DNA of 64,000 bases from Mitsuaria sp. 7 (GTDB lineage Bacteria > Pseudomonadota > Gammaproteobacteria > Burkholderiales > Burkholderiaceae_C): the NCBI RefSeq assembly GCF_001653795.1, contig NZ_CP011514.1:1620998-1684997 (forward strand), in the 5' to 3' direction. This document shows, one piece after another, positions 1 to 8,676 of this stretch. The notes beneath the pieces are model-generated. The model worked only from the letters and a program-made list of their open reading frames with translations. It was not told where the DNA came from and did not search any database. Every line of letters starts with the position of its first letter. The stretch's first letter is position 1. Made by a program: the position numbers and the translations under genes.

Positions 1-2
1 TC

Positions 3-1328
3 ACCGAGATGCTGGGCGGCGGCGTGCGCGTGGGCGCGCAGGTGGGCAAGCTGGGCGGCAGCGTGCAGGCGATGGCACGGCTGGGCGGCGCGCACCTGTT
101 CAGCAAGGGGCTGATGATCCGCACCAACAAGACGGGCGCGGAGCACCAGGAACTGACGGCCTCGCTCACGCCCGCGCAGTCCGCGGCCATGCGGGCGCCC
201 GAGGGCAGCTGGAAGCGCATGAGCGAGAAGACGGTGAACTCGATCTTCGAGCTCGCGGCGCAGAACGGTCCGGGCGGACCGGGCAACGCGCCGGCGCGAC
301 CCGCCAACGGCGGCGAGATGTGGGCGCAGATGGTGGGCAAGGTCGGCGACTACCGCGACATCTCCTTCGGCTGGAACGAGGGCAAGTCCCACCAGATCAA
401 CGGCTCGCTCAGCGCCGACGGCAGCGGCGGCGGCAAGATCGCGGGCGTGGTCGGCGCGTCGGGCACGGCGGGCGTCGCGCTCAAGCACACCTTCATGAAC
501 CGCAGCAAGGCCAAGGACACGGCCGGCGCGACGCAGACGGTGCAGGCGGGCAGCGGCTCGCGCACATCGCTGGGCGCGGCGGCCAGCGTGGGCGTGTCGC
601 ATCCGACGATCAAGCGCGACGACCAGCCCGACGTGGGCGTCTTCGCGCGACACAAGGTCGGCGTGGAGACGGAGCTGGTGATCCAGGCGAAGAACGGCTT
701 CGTGCGCATCACCACGGAGGACGGCAAGGTCAAGCCCAACATCTCGTACAAACACCGCGAGTACGCCGTGCAGGACGACTTCATCAAGCTGGTGAACAAG
801 GAGAGCGGCGCGTGGGAGGCGCGGCTGGGCCAGCGCGGGCCGGACGGCGTGCTGCGCGGCGGCGACGAGGCGCTGAAGGGCTTCATCCAGCAGATGGTCA
901 ACCTGCCGCCGGGCAACAACCGGCTGTTCATCGAGCGCAAGTGCCTGACGCAGGACGCGGCGGACACGATCAACGCCTGCCTGGAGCGCATCAACGTGCT
1001 GGAGCGCCCGGGCGCGACGGTGGACGCGGGCGCGGCGGCGCAGATCAAGGATCTGCAGAAGCAGATCGCGGCCCATGTCGAGGCGGAGGCCAGCTGGCAG
1101 CCGTTCCGGCTGTTCGTCAACGAGGCGAATCAGCGCGCGAAGGACTCGTCGGTGGTGGGCGGCGAGTTCCGGGCCACGCCGAAGGCGGCGACGGACAAGG
1201 ACGCTGGCCCGCAGAGCTTCGCCGAGCGCTTCCTCGGCGGCGGCAAGATCACGCTGGGCGGGAAGATCAACACCGCCCACGGCGGGCGGGACCTGATCAC
1301 GATCGATGCGCAGCCGGCGAGGGTGTGA
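3..1328 (+). CDS. C-terminal part of a large unrecognised protein (possible secreted effector)
   Basis: The reading frame is already open at the left edge, so the ATG at position 9 is probably internal and the N-terminus lies outside the window. The visible 440 or so residues are rich in Gly, Ala and Ser. A glycine-rich segment (residues 120-210) alternates small residues in a way that could form beta structure. Near the C-terminus is a predicted helical stretch (residues 315-370). There is no visible signal peptide, membrane segment or catalytic motif. The composition and an organisation lacking any obvious enzyme domain recall very large type III effectors of plant-associated Burkholderiales such as the Ralstonia AWR family, but I cannot align it and treat this as a guess. 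Its last 32 bases overlap the convergent histidine kinase gene. Confidence 0.55.
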   Translation, partial: TEMLGGGVRVGAQVGKLGGSVQAMARLGGAHLFSKGLMIRTNKTGAEHQELTASLTPAQSAAMRAPEGSWKRMSEKTVNSIFELAAQNGPGGPGNAPARPANGGEMWAQMVGKVGDYRDISFGWNEGKSHQINGSLSADGSGGGKIAGVVGASGTAGVALKHTFMNRSKAKDTAGATQTVQAGSGSRTSLGAAASVGVSHPTIKRDDQPDVGVFARHKVGVETELVIQAKNGFVRITTEDGKVKPNISYKHREYAVQDDFIKLVNKESGAWEARLGQRGPDGVLRGGDEALKGFIQQMVNLPPGNNRLFIERKCLTQDAADTINACLERINVLERPGATVDAGAAAQIKDLQKQIAAHVEAEASWQPFRLFVNEANQRAKDSSVVGGEFRATPKAATDKDAGPQSFAERFLGGGKITLGGKINTAHGGRDLITIDAQPARV

Positions 1329-2868
1329 GGCCGGCGACCGGCGCCGGCGGCAGCGTGAATTCGAACGCGGCGCCTGGGGCGTCCAGCAACCGGATCTCCG
1401 CGCCGTGCAGCGCCAGGATGCGGTGGACGATGCGCAGACCCAGGCCGCCGCCCCGGCGCGCGCCGTCGACGTTGAAGGGGCGCTGGAAGAGGTCCGCGCG
1501 TCGCGCCGGATCGATGCCCGGGCCGGTGTCGGCGATCCGCACGCGCACGTGCGCGGGCATCTGAGCGGGCACCTGAGCAGGTGTTGACGCAGGCATAGGA
1601 ACGGTGACCTCCGCGGTGGCCGGCACGGTCCGGTCCAGCGTGACGCGCACCTCGCCGCCCGCCGGCGTGTGACGCAGCGCGTTGTCCAGCAGATTGGTCA
1701 GGACCCGCTCGATGAGTCCGAGATCCGCTTCCACCGGCGGGACCGCGTCGTCGAACTGCGCGCTTAGCGTGACCTCCCGCTGGGCGGCGATCAGCTCGAA
1801 TTTCTGGAAGACGTCCTGCACCAGATCCGTCAGTTGGAAGGTCTCCCTCTGCGGCTCCACGAATCCCTGCTCCAGCCGCGCGAGCTCGAACAGCGAGCGC
1901 GCGAGGCCACCCACCGCGGTGCTCTGCTCGATGGCGATCTCGAGGTAGCGGCGGCGCTGGGCCGCATCGAGCTGGCCGTCCTTCAGCAGCAGCGTCTCGA
2001 GGTAGCCGTGCAGCGACGACAGCGGCGTGCGCAGGTCGTGGGAGATCGTGGTCACCATCTCCCGGCGCTGCTCGTCCTGGCGCGACAGACGCCGCCATTG
2101 CTCGCCGAGGCGCGTCGCCATCTGCGAGAACGCCGCGCGTAGCACGGCGATCTCATCGCGCTGCGCCGTGACCGGCGATCCGTCGTCGACAAGCAATGCG
2201 GGCGCCGCGGCGGCGTCGATGTCGTAGCCGCGCACGGCCTCCGCCAATCGTCGCAGCGGCCGCGTGATCAGGCCGAAGGCGATCAACCCGGCCGCCAGGC
2301 ACAGCAGCGCCACGATCGCGATGGACCACAGCGCCGCGCGCAGCGCGTTGCCGGTCGCGTCGAGTCCCGCCAGCCGGTCGTGCGCCTCGCCCAGCAGCAC
2401 GACGTAGACGAAGCCCGCGTCGCGGTCGCCGACGCGCAAGGGCGCCGCGCTGAACACCTTGCGCGCGGAGCTCCGCGGATCGTCGCCGGTGATCGGCAAC
2501 GGCGCGCGGTCGAGGAAACGGCGGACCGGATCGAGATCGACGCGCTCCCGCACCAGCCGGCCCTGCGGGGCCGCGTGCTCGACGATGCGTCCGTCCCTGT
2601 CGAGCAGATAGACCTCGACGCTGGGATTCACCGCCATCAACTGGCCGAAGAGCCGTCGCACCGCGCCGGGCATCGGGCCGCGTTCGTCCATCAACGGCGC
2701 CTGGGCCGCGATGTGCGCGGCGAGCTGGCGCGACAGGCCTTGCACGACCTCCTGCTCGTGCATCCGGCTGGACTGCACCTGCAGCCAAGCCGAAGCGCCG
2801 GAGCACAGCAGCAGCAGGCCGGCGAAGACCAGGGCCAGTCGTTGCGTCAGGTTCAACGGCCATCTCAT
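1297..2868 (-). CDS. Two-component sensor histidine kinase, HAMP type
   Basis: This is a membrane histidine kinase of 523 residues. TM1 spans about residues 11-29, a periplasmic sensor region lies between 30 and 175, and TM2 is at about 178-203. A HAMP linker follows (203-262), then HisKA with the phospho-acceptor His277 in the motif SHDLRTPL. The HATPase domain shows its N box (NLLDNALRH, 392-400), DTGPGID and a GGGLGLRIV glycine lid. It starts 2 bases after the stop of the upstream response regulator gene, so the two are one transcript and almost certainly cognate. The sensor region has no recognised domain, so the ligand is unknown. The pair is divergent from the msrB-dipZ-msrA operon, which makes oxidant or envelope stress a reasonable guess. 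Confidence 0.93.
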   Translation of the reverse strand: MRWPLNLTQRLALVFAGLLLLCSGASAWLQVQSSRMHEQEVVQGLSRQLAAHIAAQAPLMDERGPMPGAVRRLFGQLMAVNPSVEVYLLDRDGRIVEHAAPQGRLVRERVDLDPVRRFLDRAPLPITGDDPRSSARKVFSAAPLRVGDRDAGFVYVVLLGEAHDRLAGLDATGNALRAALWSIAIVALLCLAAGLIAFGLITRPLRRLAEAVRGYDIDAAAAPALLVDDGSPVTAQRDEIAVLRAAFSQMATRLGEQWRRLSRQDEQRREMVTTISHDLRTPLSSLHGYLETLLLKDGQLDAAQRRRYLEIAIEQSTAVGGLARSLFELARLEQGFVEPQRETFQLTDLVQDVFQKFELIAAQREVTLSAQFDDAVPPVEADLGLIERVLTNLLDNALRHTPAGGEVRVTLDRTVPATAEVTVPMPASTPAQVPAQMPAHVRVRIADTGPGIDPARRADLFQRPFNVDGARRGGGLGLRIVHRILALHGAEIRLLDAPGAAFEFTLPPAPVAGLTPSPAAHRS

Positions 2869-2870
2869 CG

Positions 2871-3686
2871 TCAGGTCCCCGCCGGCGGCGCCATCTTGTA
2901 GCCGCGGCCCCAGACGGTGAGGATGCGCGCGGGGTTCGACGGGTCGGCCTCGATCTTGGCGCGCAGCCGGTTGATGTGCGTGTTGACGGTGTGCTCGTAG
3001 CCTTCGTGGTTGTAGCCCCAGACGGCGTTGAGCAGATCGAGCCGCGAGAACACCTGGCCCGGCTGCCGGGCGAAGAAGTAGAGCAGGTCGAACTCGCGCG
3101 GCGTGAGCTCGATCGCGCGGCCGTCCAGTTGGGCCAGCCGCGCGACGGGATCGATGAACAGCCCGTCCAGGCCGACGCTGCCGGCGTCCAGCCTGGCGCT
3201 GCGGGACATCGCCTCGGCCCGGCGCAGCAGCGCCTTCACGCGCGCCACCAGCTCGAGTACCGAGAAGGGCTTGGCCAGGTAGTCGTCCGCGCCCAGCTCC
3301 AGGCCGAGGATGCGATGCAGTTCGCCACCGCGCGCGCTGATGATCACGATGGGCACGTAATGCGGCATCGCCCGCGCGCGGCGGCAGATCTCCAGCCCGT
3401 CCACGCCCGGGAGCATCACGTCCAGGACCAGCAGGTCCCAGCCGCCTTGCTCGGCCAGGCGCAGCCCTTCGCGTCCGTCGGCGCAGTGCACGACCTCATA
3501 ACGCTCGTCGCGCAGGTGCAGCGCGAGCAGTTCGGCGATGTGCGCGTCGTCCTCGACGAGCAGCAGGCGCTTGGGCTGATGCGCAGGCGGCGGGGGGGAC
3601 GGCGGGGTGGGCGGGGTGGGCGGCTGTTTGGATGGATCGCTGACCATGCCGGGCATTCTCTCCGCTGGGCCGGCCCGCGGGCTCAT
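2871..3686 (-). CDS. OmpR/PhoB-family response regulator
   Basis: The receiver domain (residues 40-155) has the acidic pair in LLLVEDD, phospho-acceptor Asp89 in LLVLDVMLPG and the conserved Lys139 in DYLAKPF. A winged-helix Trans_reg_C domain follows (about 170-268), with the typical ELTPREFDLL and WGRGYK motifs. The first 38 residues are Pro-rich and unusual for the family. In-frame starts at 3656 and 3647 would shorten this tail, and a GGAGAG sequence precedes 3647, so the true start is uncertain. It is co-transcribed with the kinase 2 bases downstream and is 107 bases from the divergent msrB gene, making it a candidate regulator of that operon. Confidence 0.93.
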   Translation of the reverse strand: MSPRAGPAERMPGMVSDPSKQPPTPPTPPSPPPPAHQPKRLLLVEDDAHIAELLALHLRDERYEVVHCADGREGLRLAEQGGWDLLVLDVMLPGVDGLEICRRARAMPHYVPIVIISARGGELHRILGLELGADDYLAKPFSVLELVARVKALLRRAEAMSRSARLDAGSVGLDGLFIDPVARLAQLDGRAIELTPREFDLLYFFARQPGQVFSRLDLLNAVWGYNHEGYEHTVNTHINRLRAKIEADPSNPARILTVWGRGYKMAPPAGT

Positions 3687-3793
3687 CTGGAGTTCTCACA
3701 TTTATTTGAACTTTGCGTGAGGACTTCGGGAGGCCTGCTGCGTACGCTGACGACCATCGTCCCCGGAGCGGGACTTCGATCGGGAGCCACGCC

Positions 3794-4336
3794 ATGAGCA
3801 CACGACGCCGATTCCTCGTCCTGGGCGGCACAGCAGCCGGAGCCGTCCTTGTCGGCGCCGCCGCGCGTCATTGGCCGTCGCCGCTGTCGCAGGACGCCGC
3901 CGGTCTGATCCCCGCGGCCGAGGCCGCCCCGTCGAGCGAGCGCTTCGAGGTCGTCTTCACCGAGGCTGAATGGCGCGCCAAACTGTCGCCCGCCAGTTTC
4001 GCCGTGCTGCGGCAGGAAGCCACCGAGCGGCCCTACAGCAGTCCGCTCAACGGCGAGCATCGCCGCGGCACCTTCGCCTGCGCGGGGTGCGCGCTGCCGC
4101 TGTTCTCCTCGACGACGAAATTCGAGAGCGGCACCGGCTGGCCGAGCTTCTGGCAGCCGCTGACCGACGCGGTGGCGGTCCGCACGGACTCGACGCTGGG
4201 CATGGCGCGGATGGAGGTCCACTGCCGTCGCTGCGGCGGACACCTCGGCCATGTCTTCGACGACGGGCCGCGTCCCACCGGCCTGCGCTATTGCATGAAC
4301 GGCGTGGCGATGAGCTTCGCCGCCGCCACGACGTGA
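3794..4336 (+). CDS. msrB: Exported peptide-methionine (R)-S-oxide reductase MsrB
   Basis: This enzyme reduces the R-epimer of methionine sulfoxide in proteins. The 180-residue product has the MsrB core: zinc-binding CAGC (96/99) and CRRC (144/147), the signature GHLGHVFDDGPRPTGLRYC and catalytic Cys167 (RYCMNG). The N-terminus, MSTRRRFLVLGG followed by a hydrophobic stretch, is a twin-arginine signal, so the enzyme acts outside the cytoplasm. The start at 3794 is preferred over the upstream ATG at 3713 because it places the Tat motif at the N-terminus and has GGGAG eight bases upstream. It is the first gene of a probable operon with dipZ and msrA, and is divergent from the two-component system. 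Confidence 0.95.
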   Translation: MSTRRRFLVLGGTAAGAVLVGAAARHWPSPLSQDAAGLIPAAEAAPSSERFEVVFTEAEWRAKLSPASFAVLRQEATERPYSSPLNGEHRRGTFACAGCALPLFSSTTKFESGTGWPSFWQPLTDAVAVRTDSTLGMARMEVHCRRCGGHLGHVFDDGPRPTGLRYCMNGVAMSFAAATT

Positions 4337-4370
4337 TCCCTTCTTCGATCTCCAGATTCCGGACTTCCGA

Positions 4371-6290
4371 ATGCTGCTGCTCCTCCTGACCTACCTCGGC
4401 GGCGTGCTGACCATCGTCAGCCCCTGCATCCTGCCGGTGCTGCCCTTCGTCTTCGCCCGCGCGGGCCAGCCCTTCACGCGCTCGGTGCTGCCGATGCTCG
4501 CGGGCATGGCGCTGATGTTCACGCTGGTGGCCACGCTGGCCGCGGTCGGCGGCGGCTGGGTGGTGCATGCCAACCAGGCGGGCCGCGTGCTGGCGCTCGT
4601 GCTGATGGCGGTGTTCGCGCTGGCGCTGCTGTGGCCGCGCCTGGCCGATCTCGTCGCGCGTCCCTTCGTGGCGGCGGGCGATCGCCTGTCGTCGAGCGCG
4701 CAGTCGGCGCAGACGTCCGGGCGCGGCGGACCGTGGTCCTCGCTGGTGCTGGGCATCGCGACCGGGCTGCTCTGGGCGCCGTGCGCGGGCCCCATCCTCG
4801 GCCTGGTGCTGACGACGGCGGCGCTGCAAGGGGCCGGCGTCCATACGAGTCTGCTGCTGCTGGCCTACGGGCTTGGCGCCGTGACCTCGCTGGCGGTCGC
4901 GCTGCTGGCGGGTCAACGCGTGTTCGCGGCCATGAAGCGCAACCTGGGCGGCGGCGAATGGCTGCGTCGCGGTCTGGGCGTTGCGATGCTCGCGGGCGTC
5001 GCGGCGATCGCGCTCGGACTCGACACCGGCGCCTTGTCGCAGCTGTCGGTCGCTTCCACGGGAGGCCTCGAGCAGCGCTTGCTGGAGCGCCTCCAGAACG
5101 ACGGCGCACCCGCCGCGATGGCACCGCAACCGCAGTCGGCCATGATGGCGGCCGCCGACACCGGCAACGCGATGGCGCCGAAGAACGCCATGCAAGGCGC
5201 AATGACCGGGGCGATGTCAGGTGCGATGACCGGCGCCATGTCGGGCAGCGCCGAGGGATCCGGGGTCGCTGGTGGCGCCATGATGATGTCGGGCGGCCAC
5301 GGTGGCGCTGGTGCCGGCGCCTTGCCGGACCTGGGCGGTCTGCCGTCGCTCGATGGCGCCGTGCAATGGCTGAACTCGAAGCCCCTGACCGCCGAAGCGC
5401 TGCGCGGCAAGGTCGTGCTGATCGACTTCTGGACCTACTCCTGCATCAACTGCCTGCGCAGCCTGCCGTACGTGAAGGCGTGGGCGGAGAAGTACCGCGA
5501 CCAGGGGCTGGTCGTGATCGGCGTGCATGCGCCGGAGTTCGCTTTCGAACGTGACGTGGACAACGTGCGCAAGGCCGCGCGCGACCTGGGTGTCGGCTAT
5601 CCGATCGCCGTCGACAACAACTTCGCGATCTGGCGCGCGTTCGCCAACCGCTACTGGCCGGCGCACTATTTCATCGACGGGCAGGGGCGGGTCCGCTTCA
5701 AGCATTTCGGCGAAGGCGAATACGCGCACTCGGAAGCGGTCATCCAGCAACTGCTGCGCGAGAACGGCAGCGGCCGCATGGATTCCGGCACGGTCGAAGT
5801 GCAGGCGAAGGGCGTCGAGTCGGCCGGCGGCAGGCAGGAGGTCTCTTCCCCCGAGACCTACGTCGGATATGAGCGGGCCGAGCGCTTCGCATCCAAGCCC
5901 GCCGCCGCGCACGACCAGCCGGGCACTTACGCGGCGCCTGCGCAACTCGCGCTCAACGACTGGGCGCTCGACGGGACCTGGCGCGTCGGGCCGCAGCAGG
6001 CGACCGCGCTGAAGCCGCAGGCGAGGGTGGTCTACCGCTTCCATGCGCGGGACCTGCACCTGGTGCTCGGCTCTCCGGCAGGGACGTCCGTGAGATTCCG
6101 CGTCACGCTGGACGGTCAGCGACCGGGTGCGGCGCATGGCGTCGACGTGGACGCCGACGGCAGCGGCACCGTCAGCGGCCAGCGCCTGTACCAGTTGATC
6201 CGGCAAGGCGAAGGTCCGTTGAAGGACCATGGCTTCAGCATCGAGTTCCTCGATCCCGGCGTGCTCGTCTACGCCTTCACCTTCGGTTGA
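4371..6290 (+). CDS. dipZ: DipZ-like CcdA/thioredoxin fusion, electron conduit to the periplasm
   Basis: This is a 639-residue fusion. Residues 1-240 form a CcdA/DsbD-type membrane domain with intramembrane cysteines in VSPCILPVLPF and WAPCAGP. A low-complexity linker (about 245-320) contains twelve Met residues and GAM[TS] repeats. A TlpA-like thioredoxin domain follows (about 325-465) with the CxxC site in FWTYSCINCLRSLP (Cys about 358/361). The C-terminal beta-rich domain is the one typical of DipZ. The family moves electrons from cytoplasmic thioredoxin across the membrane to periplasmic thiol proteins. Placed between exported msrB and msrA, it is the obvious reductant for both. The Met-rich linker is much more extreme than I expect for the family. 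Confidence 0.93.
   Translation: MLLLLLTYLGGVLTIVSPCILPVLPFVFARAGQPFTRSVLPMLAGMALMFTLVATLAAVGGGWVVHANQAGRVLALVLMAVFALALLWPRLADLVARPFVAAGDRLSSSAQSAQTSGRGGPWSSLVLGIATGLLWAPCAGPILGLVLTTAALQGAGVHTSLLLLAYGLGAVTSLAVALLAGQRVFAAMKRNLGGGEWLRRGLGVAMLAGVAAIALGLDTGALSQLSVASTGGLEQRLLERLQNDGAPAAMAPQPQSAMMAAADTGNAMAPKNAMQGAMTGAMSGAMTGAMSGSAEGSGVAGGAMMMSGGHGGAGAGALPDLGGLPSLDGAVQWLNSKPLTAEALRGKVVLIDFWTYSCINCLRSLPYVKAWAEKYRDQGLVVIGVHAPEFAFERDVDNVRKAARDLGVGYPIAVDNNFAIWRAFANRYWPAHYFIDGQGRVRFKHFGEGEYAHSEAVIQQLLRENGSGRMDSGTVEVQAKGVESAGGRQEVSSPETYVGYERAERFASKPAAAHDQPGTYAAPAQLALNDWALDGTWRVGPQQATALKPQARVVYRFHARDLHLVLGSPAGTSVRFRVTLDGQRPGAAHGVDVDADGSGTVSGQRLYQLIRQGEGPLKDHGFSIEFLDPGVLVYAFTFG
5199..5246 (+). repeat. 24-bp tandem repeat encoding GAMTGAMS units
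   Basis: Two imperfect 24-bp copies (5199-5222 and 5223-5246) inside dipZ each encode AMTGAMSG. Wobble-base differences between the copies show they are not a very recent duplication. They form the centre of the Met-rich linker. Confidence 0.85.
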
Positions 6291-6321
6291 ACCGGGCCCG
6301 CGAGGCCTTGAAAGGATGACC

Positions 6322-7089
6322 ATGATCACGCCCTCCAATCCCCGACCGGACCGCTCGGCCACCACGACTTCCAACAACGCCGCGAGCCGTCGGCGACTGC
6401 TCCTGCTCGGCGCCGTGGCATTGCCGCTGGCGGTGCTAGGCATGCAGCAGCTGGCGGTGGGACGGTCGGCCACGCCGGCGATGGTCGTCGTGGCGCCGAC
6501 CTCCGATATCGCGCCCGACGCGGCCCGGCCCACGGAGACCGCCATCTTCGCGGGCGGCTGCTTCTGGGGCGTGCAGGGCGTCTTCCAGCACGTCAAGGGC
6601 GTGACGCGCGTCGTCTCGGGCTATGCCGGCGGCAATGCCGGCACCGCGCACTACGAGATGGTGGGCAGCGGCCTGACGGGTCACGCCGAGGCCGTGGAGA
6701 TCACCTACGACCCCAGGCAGGTCAGCTACGGCGCCTTGCTGCAGATCTTCTTCTCGGTGGCGCACGATCCGACGGAGCTCAACCGGCAGGGACCGGACAC
6801 CGGGCCGCAATACCGCTCGGCGATCTTCCCGAAGGATGCGGAGCAGGCGCGCGTCGCGCAGGCCTACATCGCCCAGCTGGACGCCGCTCGGGCGTATCCG
6901 AAATCGCTCGCGACCAAGGTGGAGGCAGACAAGGCCTTCTTTCCGGCGGAGGGCTATCACCAGGACTTCCTCGAACGCAACCCGCGCCATCCGTACATCG
7001 TGATCAACGATCTGCCGAAGGTGGATCAACTCCGCCAGCTGTTCCCGCAGCGCTGGCGGGCGACGGCGGTGCTGACCCGCACGCCGTGA
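6322..7089 (+). CDS. msrA: Exported peptide-methionine (S)-S-oxide reductase MsrA
   Basis: MsrA reduces the S-epimer of methionine sulfoxide. The catalytic motif GGCFWGVQGVF (Cys80) and the downstream family segments (YRSAIF, GYHQDFL) are present. The N-terminus has SRRRLLLLG followed by a hydrophobic segment, a Tat-like signal or membrane anchor, so it should work in the periplasm with MsrB. Two ATGs lie 6 bases apart (6316 and 6322). AAAGGA is correctly spaced only for 6322, so I chose that start. The product is 255 residues, longer than cytoplasmic MsrA because of the export segment. It is the last gene of the msrB-dipZ-msrA operon. Confidence 0.95.
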   Translation: MITPSNPRPDRSATTTSNNAASRRRLLLLGAVALPLAVLGMQQLAVGRSATPAMVVVAPTSDIAPDAARPTETAIFAGGCFWGVQGVFQHVKGVTRVVSGYAGGNAGTAHYEMVGSGLTGHAEAVEITYDPRQVSYGALLQIFFSVAHDPTELNRQGPDTGPQYRSAIFPKDAEQARVAQAYIAQLDAARAYPKSLATKVEADKAFFPAEGYHQDFLERNPRHPYIVINDLPKVDQLRQLFPQRWRATAVLTRTP

Positions 7090-7132
7090 CGCCAGCAGCA
7101 AGGCCGGCGACGATCGCCAGACGCGCGATCCT

Positions 7133-7771
7133 TCACGGCGTTCCGTAGAGATCGGTGCGCACCGCCTGGCTGTAGTGCGCGTCGATCTGCGCGATCTCGG
7201 CCTCGCCCAATTCACCGGCTTCTCGCAGCCGGTTCACGTCCGAGATGATCCGGCCGACCGAGGGCAGGCTGTGTCGATCGAGTCGCGATTCCTCGTCCCA
7301 CAGGTGCGCCCGGTTGATGGCCTTGCCGCAATGCATCAGCACCTCGTCGATCAGGACGACCGTGGCCGTCTTCGGCGTGTGCTGGCCTTCGCGCAGGTCG
7401 CGCAGCAGGTCCTCGTCGGTCGAGATGCGCCCGCGGCCGTTGATGCGCAGGAAAATGTCGAGCCCCGGGAACAGGAACACCATCGCCAGCCGGTCGTCGC
7501 GCTGCAGGTTGCGCAGCGACTCGATGCGGTTGTTGCCCGGCCAGTCCGCGAAAGCCACGGTGAACGGGTCCAGCACGTGCACGAAGCCGGGCGGCCCGCC
7601 ACGCGGGGAGGCGTCCAGTCCGCGCTCGCTGCCAGTCGACAGGCAGAAGAAGGTGGCTTTCGCGAGGTAGTCGCGGTGGAACGCCATCAACCGGTCGAGC
7701 ACCGCCTTCTGGATCATCTCGGAAGGGGGTGAGTACAGGGCGTCCAGGTCGGGAGGGGCCAGGTCTTGCAT
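7133..7771 (-). CDS. Pyridoxamine 5'-phosphate oxidase-family flavoprotein
   Basis: This is a 212-residue protein of the PPOX split-barrel fold, in the subgroup of general stress and MSMEG_1061-like proteins. Characteristic segments are residues 45-60 (YLAKATFFCLSTG), a core ADWPGNNRIESLRNL typical of the FMN phosphate-binding region, and VFLFPGLDIFLRINGRG. These proteins bind FMN or F420 and reduce varied small substrates; the substrate is not predictable here. The start at 7771 (MQDLAPPD) is chosen because the upstream extension to 7864 is not conserved-looking and would run to the start of the divergent AraC gene. No strong Shine-Dalgarno sequence is visible. Confidence 0.85.
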   Translation of the reverse strand: MQDLAPPDLDALYSPPSEMIQKAVLDRLMAFHRDYLAKATFFCLSTGSERGLDASPRGGPPGFVHVLDPFTVAFADWPGNNRIESLRNLQRDDRLAMVFLFPGLDIFLRINGRGRISTDEDLLRDLREGQHTPKTATVVLIDEVLMHCGKAINRAHLWDEESRLDRHSLPSVGRIISDVNRLREAGELGEAEIAQIDAHYSQAVRTDLYGTP

Positions 7772-7863
7772 GGGAGGTCTCGTGGTCGTGATGACCCGAG
7801 CGTACGGACCAATGGCGTGGCGGCCATACACTACCGGCGCCATCAAGTAGCTTGAATCCGCCA

Positions 7864-8655
7864 ATGTCGAAGAGACTGGACGACGCGTATCAATGGGCCA
7901 ACTCGGCCGACGGCCCCGTGCTGGTCGCCGTCGAGGGGCGCGAGGAGCAAGGCATCGCGGCGGAATCGCACAGTCACGCGCGCGGACAGCTCTTCGGATC
8001 GCTGAACGGCGTGTTGTCCGTGGACGTGGAGGAGGGTGTCTGGCTGGTGCCCAGCAGCCACGCGGTGTGGTTGCCGCCGCACGAGGCGCATGCGGGGCGC
8101 TCCCACGGGGCGTTCCGCGGCTGGAGCGTGTACGTGGCCGAGCCGGCCTGCGCGGACCTGCCGCAGCGTCCCTGCACGATCCGCACGTCGGGACTGTTGC
8201 GCGAAGCGGTGCTGCGTGCCTGCACCTGGCCGATCGACGCGTCGACGCCGCCGCTCGACGCGGGACGCGCGCATCTGGCCGAGGTCGTCCTGGAGGAGAT
8301 CCGCAGCTCGCCGCCGGAGCCGCTGGGACTGCCGCTGCCGAGCGATCCTCGATTGCAGCGCATCGCCAGGGCCCTGATCGAGGATCCCGCCGATGAGCGC
8401 GACCTCGATCAATGGGCCGACTGGGGCGCGGTCAGCGCGCGCACCTTGAGCCGGCGCTTCGTGTCGGAGACGGGTTTCAACTTCAGCGCGTGGCGGCAGC
8501 GCGCGCGGATGATGCGATCGCTGGAGATGCTGGCCGCAGGCGCGGCGGTGTCCGCGATCGCGCTCGATCTGGGCTACTCGACGGCGAGCGCGTTCATCCA
8601 GGTCTTCCGCCGGACGTTCGGGCAGACGCCGACGGCGTATCGCGCGCGGCTCTGA
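7864..8655 (+). CDS. AraC-family transcriptional regulator with cupin N-terminal domain
   Basis: The protein is 263 residues. The N-terminal part (about 35-110) has the cupin-like AraC_binding pattern (SHARGQLFGSLNGVL, WLPPHEAH). The C-terminal part (about 155-262) holds the two helix-turn-helix motifs ending in the classic signature DLGYSTASAFIQVFRRTFGQTP. A TTG 12 bases upstream is an alternative start. It is divergent from the PPOX-family gene, with about 90 bases between the two, and is the likely regulator of that gene. The effector ligand is unknown. Confidence 0.92.
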   Translation: MSKRLDDAYQWANSADGPVLVAVEGREEQGIAAESHSHARGQLFGSLNGVLSVDVEEGVWLVPSSHAVWLPPHEAHAGRSHGAFRGWSVYVAEPACADLPQRPCTIRTSGLLREAVLRACTWPIDASTPPLDAGRAHLAEVVLEEIRSSPPEPLGLPLPSDPRLQRIARALIEDPADERDLDQWADWGAVSARTLSRRFVSETGFNFSAWRQRARMMRSLEMLAAGAAVSAIALDLGYSTASAFIQVFRRTFGQTPTAYRARL

Positions 8656-8676
8656 TCGACGATCCGACGAGAGGGA

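Noticed and set aside
5199..5246. Possible CRISPR or mobile repeat
   Set aside because: It is only a two-unit in-frame duplication inside dipZ, with no spacers.
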